Source of the DNA: Lederbergia graminis
GTDB lineage: Bacteria; Bacillota; Bacilli; Bacillales; Bacillaceae_C
Reading direction: 5' to 3'
DNA: 64,000 bases
Assembly: GCF_042655485.1 (NCBI RefSeq)
Contig: NZ_JBHSMC010000027.1
Coordinates: 110,245 to 174,244 of the forward strand
Positions 27,001-35,051 of this stretch are shown piece after piece. The notes beneath the pieces are model-generated. The model had not been told where the DNA came from. It searched no databases and saw only the letters and a program-made list of their open reading frames with translations. How positions within the stretch are numbered: the first letter of the stretch is position 1; every line of letters starts with the position of its first letter. Position numbers and translations under genes: made by a program.

Positions 27001-27906
27001 TTATTGTTGATATCCACTCAATGTGTCAAAGAAGTTTTTCACAAAATTATAAAAAAGTAATTCCGTTGGCAAAAGATCTCGGTCCCTCGGAATGATAACC
27101 CCTACTGTACGAGTAACTTTTGGTTCATCGATGCGAATTTTTATCGTTGACCGGGGTAAACTGTCAACAAGTGTAATTTCTGGTAGCAATGTAACACCCA
27201 AACCAGCAGAAACGAGACCTTTAATTGCATCGATATCTTTCCCCTCAAACGAAACAAGGGGCTCAAAACCATGTTGTTTACAAGCTTTTACAACAATGTC
27301 ACGAAGTATATACCCTTTTGGGGATAATATAAATGCATCACTTCGTAAATCAGCAAGTGTAATAGAAGGTTTCCCAACTAACTCGTGGGTAGAAGGTACA
27401 AGAGCAACAAGATTTTCTAAAAACATTATTTCACTCTTTACTCGCCTCTCTTCTAAAGGCAGTGGGCCGAGTAAAGCCATATCAATTTGACCTGTTACGA
27501 CAGAATCAATTAGACTATGATAAGAATCCTGGTGTAGTTGAAATTTAACCTTTGGATGTTTTTTACGGAATGCAGATATTACTGTAGGAAGTAAATGTGC
27601 AGCTAAACTACTCGGAAATCCAACACGAACAGTTCCCTTTTCAGGGTCTAGATGTTCCTCAATTTCCCTTCTTGATTGCTCTATAACATCCATTGCTTGC
27701 TCCATTTTATCCAAAAACATTTTTCCAATTGGGGTTAGACGAATATTTCTACCCTCTCGAATAAATAGATCAATTCCTAACTCAGCTTCCAGGTTTACGA
27801 TTTGCCTACTTACGGCAGACTGTGCGACATGTAAAGCGTCTGCAGCTTCTGTCATATGCTCTCGTTTAGCTACTTCAATGAAATATTGTATTTGTCTCAG
27901 TTCCAT
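27001..27906 (-). CDS. gltC: LysR-family regulator, GltC-like
   Basis: A 301-residue LysR-type regulator. The helix-turn-helix is at about 1-60 (MELRQIQYFIEVAKREHMTE, VAQSAVSRQIVNLE), and the co-inducer domain runs from about 90 to 295. Sequence and length follow Bacillus GltC closely (GFPSSLAAHLLPTVISAF, KGLVSAGLGVTLLPE). GltC activates glutamate synthase genes and senses 2-oxoglutarate and glutamate. Here it is divergent from a glutamate dehydrogenase gene rather than gltAB, so it probably controls that gene. Confidence 0.87.
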   Translation of the reverse strand: MELRQIQYFIEVAKREHMTEAADALHVAQSAVSRQIVNLEAELGIDLFIREGRNIRLTPIGKMFLDKMEQAMDVIEQSRREIEEHLDPEKGTVRVGFPSSLAAHLLPTVISAFRKKHPKVKFQLHQDSYHSLIDSVVTGQIDMALLGPLPLEERRVKSEIMFLENLVALVPSTHELVGKPSITLADLRSDAFILSPKGYILRDIVVKACKQHGFEPLVSFEGKDIDAIKGLVSAGLGVTLLPEITLVDSLPRSTIKIRIDEPKVTRTVGVIIPRDRDLLPTELLFYNFVKNFFDTLSGYQQ

Positions 27907-27953
27907 CTTTACACCACCTTTTTCGACATCAATCTCAGGAAGGCATTAATACT

Positions 27954-27977
27954 ATCTCAAATCCATATTGTTTAGAT
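27954..27977. promoter_or_regulatory. Candidate LysR-type operator
   Basis: ATCTCAA (27954-27960) faces TTTAGAT (27971-27977) in the divergent region. The arms pair except for one position, and the spacing is typical for LysR regulators. It lies about 50 bp upstream of the gltC-like start. Confidence 0.35.
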
Positions 27978-28062
27978 TAATTGTAAAAGATAAAATTATT
28001 TTTAACAAGGAACTTTGTTCGATAGATTTTTTTAATTGTATATATATGAAGGAGTGAAAAAA

Positions 28063-29445
28063 ATGGCTATGGTTATTAATTCAAATGATACGAATATGGT
28101 AGCGGCTCAAAATTATGTGGATAGTGTTTATAAAACTGTGGTGCAACGAAACGAAAATGAATATGAATTTTTACAAGCAGTACAAGAGATTTTTCAATCA
28201 TTAGTCCCTGTATTTGCTCGTGAACCAAAGTATATGGAAAGTGGAATTTTAGAAAGAATCGTTGAGCCAGAGCGATTAATTACATTCCGAGTACCTTGGG
28301 TAGATGACCAAGGTAAAGTAAGAGTAAACCGTGGTTTTCGTGTGCAATTTAATAGTGCAATCGGACCTTATAAAGGCGGATTAAGATTCCATCCTTCCGT
28401 TAATGCAAGTATTATTAAATTCCTCGGATTCGAGCAAATTTTCAAAAATGCATTAACTGGGCAAGCAATTGGTGGAGGAAAAGGTGGATCTGACTTTGAT
28501 CCTAAAGGTAAATCCGATGGTGAAATTATGCGATTTACACAAAGCTTCATGACGGAGCTTTCTAAATATATTGCTTCTGACGTAGACGTACCTGCTGGTG
28601 ATATCGGTGTAGGCGCTCGTGAAATTGGATATATGTTTGGTCAATATAAAAGATTACGCGGAAACTTCGATGCTGGTGTATTAACTGGTAAAAGCGTTGG
28701 CTTTGGCGGAAGTCTTGCAAGAACAGAAGCAACAGGTTATGGAACAGTATATTTCGTAGAAGAAATGCTACAAGATAAAGGCCTATCTTTCGCTGGAAGC
28801 ACAGTAGTAGTTTCTGGATCGGGTAATGTATCTATTTACGCGATTGAGAAAGCACAAGAATACGGTGCGAAAGTAGTAGCGTGCAGTGATTCTAACGGCT
28901 ATATTTATGATGAAAACGGCATTAATCTTGATACTGTAAAAAGATTAAAAGAAGTAGAACGTCGTCGTATTTCTGATTATGTAATCGAGCATCCACATGC
29001 ACAATATGTGGAAGGTAGCACTGGCATTTGGACGATTCCTTGTGATATCGCACTTCCATGTGCAACACAAAACGAAATCGATGCAAATTCAGCGCAAATC
29101 CTTATTGATAATAAAGTTAAAGCAATTGGTGAAGGTGCTAACATGCCTTCAACTCTAGAAGCTATTGATCTTTTCCTAGAGAACGAAGTACTTTTCGCAC
29201 CTGCAAAAGCTGCAAACGCTGGTGGAGTAGCAGTATCTGCTCTTGAAATGGCTCAAAACAGCTCACGCACACCATGGTCATTCGAAAAAGTTGATCGCAA
29301 ACTTAAGAAAATCATGATAAATATATATCGCAACAGCATTAAAGCTGCAGATGAATTCGGTGAACCAGGTAATCTCGTAATTGGTTCTAATATTGCAGGA
29401 TTCAAAAGAGTCGCAGATGCAATGATGATGCAAGGCGTAATTTAA
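28063..29445 (+). CDS. gdhA: NADP-type glutamate dehydrogenase
   Basis: A 460-residue enzyme. The ATG at 28063 is chosen because GAAGGAG (28048-28054) lies just upstream. GPYKGGLRFHPSVN and GGGKGGSDFDPKGK carry the substrate-binding lysines, DVPAGDIGVGAREIGYM the catalytic aspartate, and VSGSGNVS the dinucleotide loop. The size and the GGGKGGSDFDPKGKSDGEI region match the E. coli GdhA type that assimilates ammonium with NADPH, as opposed to the shorter catabolic RocG type. It is divergent from the GltC-like regulator. Confidence 0.93.
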   Translation: MAMVINSNDTNMVAAQNYVDSVYKTVVQRNENEYEFLQAVQEIFQSLVPVFAREPKYMESGILERIVEPERLITFRVPWVDDQGKVRVNRGFRVQFNSAIGPYKGGLRFHPSVNASIIKFLGFEQIFKNALTGQAIGGGKGGSDFDPKGKSDGEIMRFTQSFMTELSKYIASDVDVPAGDIGVGAREIGYMFGQYKRLRGNFDAGVLTGKSVGFGGSLARTEATGYGTVYFVEEMLQDKGLSFAGSTVVVSGSGNVSIYAIEKAQEYGAKVVACSDSNGYIYDENGINLDTVKRLKEVERRRISDYVIEHPHAQYVEGSTGIWTIPCDIALPCATQNEIDANSAQILIDNKVKAIGEGANMPSTLEAIDLFLENEVLFAPAKAANAGGVAVSALEMAQNSSRTPWSFEKVDRKLKKIMINIYRNSIKAADEFGEPGNLVIGSNIAGFKRVADAMMMQGVI

Positions 29446-29450
29446 TGAGG

Positions 29451-29486
29451 AGCAATTCTTCCTAAGGGAGGGATTGCTTTTTTAAT
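29451..29486 (+). terminator. Terminator after gdhA
   Basis: AGCAATTCTTCC (29451-29462) pairs with GGAGGGATTGCT (29467-29478) with small mismatches, followed by a T run. Confidence 0.85.
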
Positions 29487-29502
29487 TGGCATTTTATGTG
29501 TT

Positions 29503-29650
29503 CTTTGATTCCTTTTAGTTGCTTTGGGTGTTTTATGGGAATCATACAAGCACTTTGTTTCCCGTTCTCCCTGGGGCTCTCTCCTTATGGGTATCATATG
29601 ACCGCTTTGATTTCCATTCATCTGAGTTTCCTCCTTTAATGGGAATCATA
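29503..29650. repeat. Intergenic array, 52-bp period, three copies plus a partial
   Basis: The core ATGGG(A/T)ATCATA begins at 29535, 29587 and 29639, exactly 52 bp apart. The intervening sequence is degenerate (CTTTG...TTCC...CTCCTTT/TTTT pattern), and a weak fourth unit begins near 29503. Units carry no open frame. 29651-29828 holds nothing else I can recognise. Confidence 0.65.
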
Positions 29651-29828
29651 TGTAATAGTAAGGGGTTCGGTTCAGGGAGAGAAAAATCCAAATCTCAATC
29701 AAATTAGCAAGTAAAACTGCATAGAAATTAACAGTAAAAATAAACGTAAAAAAGCAGTGGAATAAATTTTGTCCACTGCTTTGTTCATTTAATGCACTTT
29801 AGGTTCGAATTGTGAAGCAGTAAGAATA

Positions 29829-30023
29829 TTATCTGACGCTTAATTTTTTCATTATTTCTTCATAAGTTTCTAGAGTTTCGTATTTGTGATTAGTAAAACC
29901 TAGTTTCGTAGTGGCACCACTGGTTGTTGTTATGCAATTTCCTCGTACATCCACTATTAACAAGGTGTTAATCAGTATTTTTTCTTTTGACTTTTTATCA
30001 GTTACTTCGATAAATGAATTCAT
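29829..30023 (-). CDS. Small protein, possibly FlbD-like
   Basis: A 64-residue protein MNSFIEVTDKKSKEKILINT followed by LLIVDVRG and ending YEEIMKKLSVR. The start at 30023 has GAGGGGGA just upstream. The order (short strand, 'conserved INT-L-I' strand, T-G-A-T strand, helix with EEIM) recalls small FlbD/YlzI-type proteins, but the similarity is weak. No flagellar genes are near. I do not assign a function. Confidence 0.6.
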   Translation of the reverse strand: MNSFIEVTDKKSKEKILINTLLIVDVRGNCITTTSGATTKLGFTNHKYETLETYEEIMKKLSVR

Positions 30024-30353
30024 ATAAATCCCCCTCATTTGTTATTCGTAATTTGTTCTATTGTTACTTTAAGCTTCTGAATTTATTGTACCTAAGTATT
30101 TAGATTATTGATGAAAATTTAAGATTATTTATCAATCAAAATAGAGATTAGCAATTCAATTAACAAACTATTTAACATACCTTTTGAAAGCTTTACAATA
30201 TTTATTGTATTCTTGGTAAAGAGTATGCTAATTTACTTGTCAATTCATAACTAAGTAACCACAATACCTTAATATAATAATAAAAAGAGAGAGGCTAATT
30301 CTAGTGCGATTTCCCCCTCTAATTATACTGTTATTTATTGTTTTCTCTCCGCC
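30024..30353. other. AT-rich gene-free spacer
   Basis: About 330 bp of very AT-rich sequence. I see no open frame with a ribosome site and no strong hairpin. It probably includes the promoter of the 64-residue gene at 29829-30023. Confidence 0.5.
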
Positions 30354-30622
30354 AACCGAACCCGTTAATGTAATAGTGACCGCTTTTTTTATTTTCTTTA
30401 TCCAGGGCGCTATTCCCGCTGAATAGTTACCTTTTCTCCATTTTCACATTCTTAAGGGCGTTATTCAGCCTCAATAGTGACCTATTTCTTGTATTTCCTT
30501 AATCCAGGGCACTATTCTCGCTGAATAGTTACCTCTTCTCCATTTTCACATTCTTAAGGGCGTTATTCAGCCTCAATAGTGACCTATCCTCTTTTTATTC
30601 TTAATGTAGGGCACTAACCACT
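30354..30622. repeat. Intergenic array, exact 51-bp period
   Basis: A GGGC core begins at 30405, 30456, 30507, 30558 and 30609, each exactly 51 bp apart; a decayed unit precedes. Two unit types alternate, one reading CTATTC-CCGCT-GAATAG, the other TTATTCAGCCTCAATAG, so the higher-order period is 102 bp. Both types end in AATAGTTACC or AATAGTGACC. The first type can fold into a small hairpin. Confidence 0.8.
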
Positions 30623-30666
30623 CTTTAGCTCGCGTTCAAACCTATCATCATCTTATAGAACGCAAA

Positions 30667-30702
30667 AAAAGCATGGAAGAGTATGATCTCCTCCATGCTT
30701 TT
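30667..30702 (-). terminator. Terminator after the cold-shock gene
   Basis: AAAAGCATGGA (30667-30677) pairs with TCCATGCTTTT (30692-30702); the minus-strand tail is a T run. Confidence 0.85.
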
Positions 30703-30711
30703 AAAGTTTAA

Positions 30712-30912
30712 TTATAGTTTTACAACGTTAGCTGCTTGGTCTCCACGGTTACCTTGAGTGATGTCAAAGCTTACTTTTTGACCTTCTTCAAGAGTTTTGA
30801 ATCCGTCGCCAGTGATAGCTGAGAAATGTACGAATACGTCTTCTCCACCTTCAACTTCGATAAATCCGAAACCTTTTTCTGCGTTAAACCATTTTACTGT
30901 ACCTTGATTCAT
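30712..30912 (-). CDS. Cold-shock protein
   Basis: A 66-residue single cold-shock domain with RNP1 KGFGFIEV (about 13-20) and RNP2 VFVHF (about 26-30), the standard length for CspA/CspB proteins. It binds single-stranded RNA/DNA and acts as an RNA chaperone. GGAGG lies upstream of the ATG. The leader of over 100 nt carries a long hairpin (30961-31022), as expected for cold-controlled csp messages. Confidence 0.96.
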   Translation of the reverse strand: MNQGTVKWFNAEKGFGFIEVEGGEDVFVHFSAITGDGFKTLEEGQKVSFDITQGNRGDQAANVVKL

Positions 30913-30960
30913 TATAAAAAACCTCCAAAAATGTGTTACTTAATAACGATGTAAAACAAA

Positions 30961-31022
30961 AATTCACATGCTTTCACGACTTACATTTATTAATAATATA
31001 ATTCCGTGAAAACATGTGAATT
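30961..31022 (-). ncRNA. Structured 5' leader of the csp mRNA
   Basis: AATTCACATG-C-TTTCACG (30961-30978) pairs with CGTGAAA-A-CATGTGAATT (31005-31022): an 18-bp stem with a single mismatch, enclosing a 26-nt AT-rich loop. A TATAAT box (31029-31034, minus strand) lies just upstream, so the hairpin forms at the very 5' end of the message. It could act as a thermosensor or stability element. Confidence 0.55.
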
Positions 31023-31121
31023 ATAAGATTATACCTATTAAGTTTCTTAATCATAACATGGATTTATTTAGAATGCAAATAAAAAGTTCACTAATTTTTA
31101 ACATTTGTATTTGAAGAGGGA

Positions 31122-31727
31122 TTACGCTAGTCCGCTCCCTCTTCTTTTTACTAACTTCTGCATTCGATGTGCAAACATCCCCGCTAATACAGCTAAAACA
31201 ATATCTTTCGGAAATGGTAGTGCCATCCATAGCCAAGCTACTTTATAAGAAAATGCTTCAGGTGCTGTAAACCAAAGCTTATATGCTGCATACATCCAAT
31301 TTGTTCCAATTAGGTAATTTATGATTGTACCAACCAAAGCAGCAATAATATAAGAAACTATATGGTTGTTTTTCTCGATAATCTTCCCAGTTACATATGC
31401 AGTAATAATAAATGAAATTACGAATCCGAAAGTTGGACTTAGTATTTCTCCAAATCCCCCACTAAACCTAGCAAAAACAGGTGCACCAACTAAACCAATA
31501 AAAGCATAAACAGCCATGGAAATCGCACCTAGACGACTACCTAGAAATGCCCCTGCTAGAACCGCAAAAAATGTTTGTAATGTGATTGGCACTCCACCTA
31601 TCACCATAAATGGAACAAAAGAAGTAATATTTGCTCCGATCATCATTAAAGCAGAGAACATACCAACATACACTATTTCCAATGCCCCAAGTTTATTTTT
31701 TGTATGAACTGTCAAACTCCCCATCAT
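31122..31727 (-). CDS. bioY: BioY, biotin transporter substrate-binding component
   Basis: A 201-residue membrane protein with six helices. IGGVPITLQTFFAVLAGAFLG (about 43-63) and the GAPVFARFSGG loop (about 81-91) are BioY hallmarks. It is the S component that binds biotin in the cytoplasmic membrane, alone or with a shared ECF module (EcfAAT) encoded elsewhere. ATG 31727 or 31724 can start it; GGGGTG is upstream. The BirA operator at 31777-31813 overlaps its promoter, so biotin should repress it. Confidence 0.93.
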   Translation of the reverse strand: MMGSLTVHTKNKLGALEIVYVGMFSALMMIGANITSFVPFMVIGGVPITLQTFFAVLAGAFLGSRLGAISMAVYAFIGLVGAPVFARFSGGFGEILSPTFGFVISFIITAYVTGKIIEKNNHIVSYIIAALVGTIINYLIGTNWMYAAYKLWFTAPEAFSYKVAWLWMALPFPKDIVLAVLAGMFAHRMQKLVKRRGSGLA

Positions 31728-31776
31728 CTCACCCCGTAAATTTACTATAATTAAGAGAATAATATAATATTATCAT

Positions 31777-31813
31777 TTGTGTCAACCTATAAATCTAAAA
31801 AGGTTAACACAAA
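31777..31813 (-). promoter_or_regulatory. BirA operator over the bioY promoter
   Basis: TTGTGTCAACC (31777-31787), 14 bp, GGTTAACACAA (31802-31812). This inverted repeat with a 14-bp gap is the known layout of BirA operators in Firmicutes (TTGTNAACC-N14-15-GGTTNACAA). On the minus strand the left arm contains TTGACA, a -35 box for bioY, so binding would block transcription. Confidence 0.8.
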
Positions 31814-31888
31814 AAAGTTTTATTTTTTTGTAACGAAAATTTAACTCGTGGTACTAATTTAGTGAACGCGCGTTGGAAAGGAGGCACC

Positions 31889-32386
31889 ATGAACGAGCTC
31901 GAAAAAATATATGTGGAAATTCAACCTAGGATTTTCGCATTCTTTTATGTAAAAACAACGGATTCTGCCATTGCAGAAGATTTAACACATGACGTTTTTT
32001 ATCATGCATTAAAAGGCTTTTCATCTTTCCAAGGAAAATCATCTATTCAAACATGGATATTTTCAATAGCACAAAATGTCCTTAAGAAATATTACAGATC
32101 TAAAAAATATTATCGCAATCTTGAAAATATGCTTACAGAAGACCAGAATCCAGTGCCTCCTTCCCCTGAGGATCTGTATATATTGAAGGAAATAAACTTG
32201 GAATTTGCTAAGCACATGAATAAATTAGATGACATCTCCAAAGAGATTGTCACTCTCCGTATATATGGGGAACTGTCCTTTCAAGAAATAGGAGAATTGT
32301 TAGGTAAAAGTGAAAACTATACGCGTGTAACATTCCACCGTGCAAAAATAAAGCTACAAAAGGAAATGAGGTCGAAGGATGAATAA
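31889..32386 (+). CDS. ECF-type RNA polymerase sigma factor
   Basis: A 165-residue sigma-70 factor. The ATG at 31889 is chosen for AAAGGAGG just upstream. Region 2 includes TTDSAIAEDLTHDVFYHALKG (about 24-44) and the promoter-melting part WIFSIAQNVLKKYYR. Region 4 ends with the helix-turn-helix LSFQEIGELLGKSENYTRVTFHRAK. The next gene, overlapping by 8 bases, encodes a zinc-finger anti-sigma factor, so the pair is a self-contained surface-stress switch. Confidence 0.92.
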   Translation: MNELEKIYVEIQPRIFAFFYVKTTDSAIAEDLTHDVFYHALKGFSSFQGKSSIQTWIFSIAQNVLKKYYRSKKYYRNLENMLTEDQNPVPPSPEDLYILKEINLEFAKHMNKLDDISKEIVTLRIYGELSFQEIGELLGKSENYTRVTFHRAKIKLQKEMRSKDE

Positions 32387-32933
32387 GGACTGCTTTATCG
32401 CTGAGGATCTACTCCCTTTATATAATGAAGGCTTACTCCAGGACGTAACCGTCGAATGGCTCGAGTCTCACTTAGCAACATGCGAAAACTGTCGTGAACT
32501 TGCAGAAATATCGAAGGAACCAGTGGCGAAGGAAACAATTGAGTCAACTATTGATAATGAGAAGATGTTTACAAAAATCAAATTAAAACTATCTATTTTT
32601 CAGATTATCATCGTCGCAATATCATTTATCTTTGCAATAAAAACTTCGATGTTAAACAACAGTCTTGAGTTTATATTGTCCTATACTGTTTTGGGGGTTA
32701 TTACGTATTTATTTTATAAGAGCTTTTGGATTGTTGGAGCGATTACTTTTTTACCTCTATTCATATGGTCACTCGTTGATTCTTTTATAAATTATTTCAA
32801 CGGTCATATAAATTTCAACCAATTAATCCTAGGGTTTCCAGGTGCCTTCTTCATTGGAGCAATACATCTCATATTTGCATTTATTGGCTCTCTTGTTGGC
32901 CTGTTAATTCTTAAGTTAAAGGAAAGTGAGTGA
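32379..32933 (+). CDS. Anti-sigma factor with zinc-finger (zf-HC2) domain
   Basis: A 184-residue membrane protein. The cytoplasmic N-terminus carries the anti-sigma zinc motif H-x3-C-x2-C in SHLATCENC (about 30-38), followed by four hydrophobic helices (about 68-85, 92-112, 120-140 and 155-177). The order matches anti-sigma factors that hold an ECF sigma at the membrane. It overlaps the sigma gene by 8 bases and the next gene by about 4. The signal it senses is unknown. Confidence 0.85.
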   Translation: MNKDCFIAEDLLPLYNEGLLQDVTVEWLESHLATCENCRELAEISKEPVAKETIESTIDNEKMFTKIKLKLSIFQIIIVAISFIFAIKTSMLNNSLEFILSYTVLGVITYLFYKSFWIVGAITFLPLFIWSLVDSFINYFNGHINFNQLILGFPGAFFIGAIHLIFAFIGSLVGLLILKLKESE

Positions 32934-33634
32934 TGATAATGAACCTGAAAAAATTAATATATATTATTTTATTAATTGTTTTGATTGCTCCTATTTTATT
33001 ACTTTATTTTTCCTTTAATGGCAACCCTGGATCCAAGTATTTCCTAAAAAAGGGATTAAATGAATTTCTTGAAACTGAATTTGCAAATTCAGAATATCGG
33101 ATCAATGATGATGGGGTATATAACTTTAAGTTCAAAAATTACATCTATAGTGTTACAGAATTTCGGGATAATGACAGGATTGAATACGAGTTTGAAGTGA
33201 GAGGGCTAATAAAACCAAAAGAGATTCACTACTACCCTACGAATGTAGATGAAACACTTCAAATCAAGTTTAATGATCAGATCACAGATGAACTTAAAGC
33301 GGTATTGGAAAAGGAAATACCAGGGATTGTCACATATATTGAACCTTTTACGGAGGTATTAGAAGGAAAATATCCAAGCGATACAAAATGGAGTCATGAT
33401 ATTGAACTGATTCGCCCCTTCGATATTCTTTTCTTACTAGATGTGACTACTCTAACGAAAGAAGAAACACTAGAAGCGGCTCAGATCATTCAAGGTACCT
33501 TACAAGATTATCCTTATGGAGAGGCGAGAGTGGAAGGCTACGAAAAAGGAATCGATGAATATTCCCTTTACTCAATCAAATTTAATCATCATACAAAACT
33601 TACGATAGAAAGTATTAGCGAATATAAAGACTGA
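32930..33634 (+). CDS. Unknown membrane-anchored protein, paralogue 1
   Basis: A 234-residue protein with one N-terminal helix (about 8-28) ending in YFSFNGNPGSKYFLKK, then a soluble outside domain. It is about half identical to the next gene product (shared VLE-KYP-DTKWSHDIELI-PFDI block near 130-165). Short membrane proteins with FNGNP after the helix occur in Bacillus (YfjL-like), but I cannot confirm membership. Start: GTG 32930, ATG 32933 or ATG 32939. It is co-transcribed with the sigma/anti-sigma pair, so it may help sense or respond to envelope stress. Confidence 0.75.
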   Translation: MMIMNLKKLIYIILLIVLIAPILLLYFSFNGNPGSKYFLKKGLNEFLETEFANSEYRINDDGVYNFKFKNYIYSVTEFRDNDRIEYEFEVRGLIKPKEIHYYPTNVDETLQIKFNDQITDELKAVLEKEIPGIVTYIEPFTEVLEGKYPSDTKWSHDIELIRPFDILFLLDVTTLTKEETLEAAQIIQGTLQDYPYGEARVEGYEKGIDEYSLYSIKFNHHTKLTIESISEYKD

Positions 33635-33676
33635 GGAACTGAACTAGCTAAGATACATCATTTATCATGAAAGTGA

Positions 33677-34393
33677 GTGATTGCTATTAAAAAGAAAAAG
33701 ATTTTATATATCATTCTACTAATAATCCTTGTTGTAATTATCCTTTTCCTATATCAAATCTTCAACGGAAATCCCGTCTCAAAACATTATTTAAAAGCTG
33801 GGTTAGAAGATTTTTTGGAAGAAGAATTTCCTGATTCAGAGTATCGCATAAATGGTGATGGGGTTTATGATTTTACTTTTGGCATGTATGGATTTGATGT
33901 TACAGAGTTTCGAGGGGACGACGAAATCGAGTATGTTTTTGAAGTGTGGGGAGCGGTGAAGCCAACAGACATCCACTACTATCCTGTTAATACTGATTAT
34001 GAGCTAGGAGCAAAGTTCGGAAAAGAAATTAAAGAGCAGCTTTACGAAGGAATAGATTCAGAAATACCAGGGATTGTCACACAGATTGAATTTTATCTTG
34101 ATGTACTAGAGGAAAAATACCCTCCTGATACAAAATGGAGTCATGATATAGAGTTAATTGAACCGTTTGATATTAACTTTTCGCTTGATGTAACAAATCT
34201 TTCAAAGGAGCAAACTTTAGAAGTAGTTCAAGTAATTCAAAAAACATTGAATAATGGTAAATATCCTTATAATGATGCAAAGATTGAGGGTTTTGTCTAT
34301 GCAAAAGGAAGTAAAGACTACGCTAAATACACCGTAAACTTCGATAAGGACACTGATATCTCCTTACGTGTTATTAATGAACATTCAAAATAA
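33677..34393 (+). CDS. Unknown membrane-anchored protein, paralogue 2
   Basis: A 238-residue paralogue of the preceding gene, with the same build: one N-terminal helix (about 7-26), the FNGNPVSKHYLKAG motif and an acidic external domain with DTKWSHDIELI. The start is GTG at 33677 behind a weak ribosome site. The two copies probably arose by tandem duplication within the operon. Function is unknown. Confidence 0.75.
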   Translation: MIAIKKKKILYIILLIILVVIILFLYQIFNGNPVSKHYLKAGLEDFLEEEFPDSEYRINGDGVYDFTFGMYGFDVTEFRGDDEIEYVFEVWGAVKPTDIHYYPVNTDYELGAKFGKEIKEQLYEGIDSEIPGIVTQIEFYLDVLEEKYPPDTKWSHDIELIEPFDINFSLDVTNLSKEQTLEVVQVIQKTLNNGKYPYNDAKIEGFVYAKGSKDYAKYTVNFDKDTDISLRVINEHSK

Positions 34394-34418
34394 AAATAAA
34401 AAGGAATGGTGATTTTTC

Positions 34419-34667
34419 ATGTGGGAAATTGCTTTTTATGGAATAGTAGCGCCGATTGCAACTTTACTTTTTTCTTTGTTGGTAACGATTAAATTTAAAC
34501 GCTACTTTATCGTACCAATTATTCTATTCATTGGTCTTAATATCCTTACTATCATTCTACCAATGGTCCAGAACGTTGGTTGGCAAGCGCTATTTGGTTG
34601 GGCAACATTTTATACAATTGTATCCCTTGTTATTTCGCTGATTGTTTGGTTTATTAGAAAAAAATAA
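34419..34667 (+). CDS. Small three-helix membrane protein
   Basis: An 82-residue protein with three hydrophobic segments (about 4-24, 30-48 and 58-78) and a basic tail FIRKK. AAAGGAATGG lies upstream. It ends the operon that starts with the ECF sigma gene, 25 bp after paralogue 2. It resembles small DUF2651-like proteins in size only. No function assigned. Confidence 0.7.
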   Translation: MWEIAFYGIVAPIATLLFSLLVTIKFKRYFIVPIILFIGLNILTIILPMVQNVGWQALFGWATFYTIVSLVISLIVWFIRKK

Positions 34668-34678
34668 GATCATTCGAG

Positions 34679-34716
34679 GATAAAGGTCTCCTAGTACGGG
34701 GCCTTTATCTTTTTTC
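34679..34716 (+). terminator. Terminator ending the sigma-factor operon
   Basis: GATAAAGG (34679-34686) pairs with the complementary arm ending at 34709, followed by a run of T. Confidence 0.85.
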
Positions 34717-34753
34717 AAAAAGATGTAACTCGAATCTTGTCGACAATTATTTG

Positions 34754-34782
34754 TTGATTAATCCGATTGAGTTACTTATAAT
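34754..34782 (+). promoter_or_regulatory. Promoter of the SAM-riboswitch operon
   Basis: TTGATT (34754-34759), 17 bp, TATAAT (34777-34782). It lies about 30 bp upstream of the riboswitch aptamer. Confidence 0.7.
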
Positions 34783-34811
34783 AAAAACCAGTAAGAAAAT
34801 CCAATATTTTA

Positions 34812-34985
34812 CTCTTATCAAGAGAGGTGGAGGGACTGACCCTGCGAAACCTCAGCAACCAGCAACATTGCATGGTGCTAATTTCAGAAGAATACACTGT
34901 ATTCTAAAGATGAGAACAGTTATGGTTTGATTTCCTTCAAATCCCCTACCCTTCTCTCATCTTTTGAGAGGAGGTTTTTTTATTG
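34812..34985 (+). ncRNA. SAM-I (S-box) riboswitch with terminator
   Basis: The conserved S-box blocks are in order: CTTATCAAGAGAGGTGGAGG from 34813, GACTGACCCTGCGAAACCTC, AGCAACC, then GCTAATTTC and AAAGATGAGAA (to about 34917). A 10-bp terminator stem follows, CCTTCTCTCA (34950-34959) with TGAGAGGAGG (34965-34974), then a T run. The aptamer's last GATGAGA can pair with TCTCATC of the terminator to form the antiterminator. When S-adenosylmethionine is plentiful the downstream flavin reductase and monooxygenase genes should be off. Confidence 0.96.
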
Positions 34986-35051
34986 TAAATTTATTCACAA
35001 AAATCCAAGTATACATCTATGTTTAGTTAATTATAAAGGAGGGAATTTTCA

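Noticed and set aside
31829..31851. ECF-type autoregulated promoter (TGTAAC ... CGTGG) before the sigma gene
   Set aside because: The gap between the two elements is about 12 bp, shorter than the usual 16-17 bp, so the match is not convincing.
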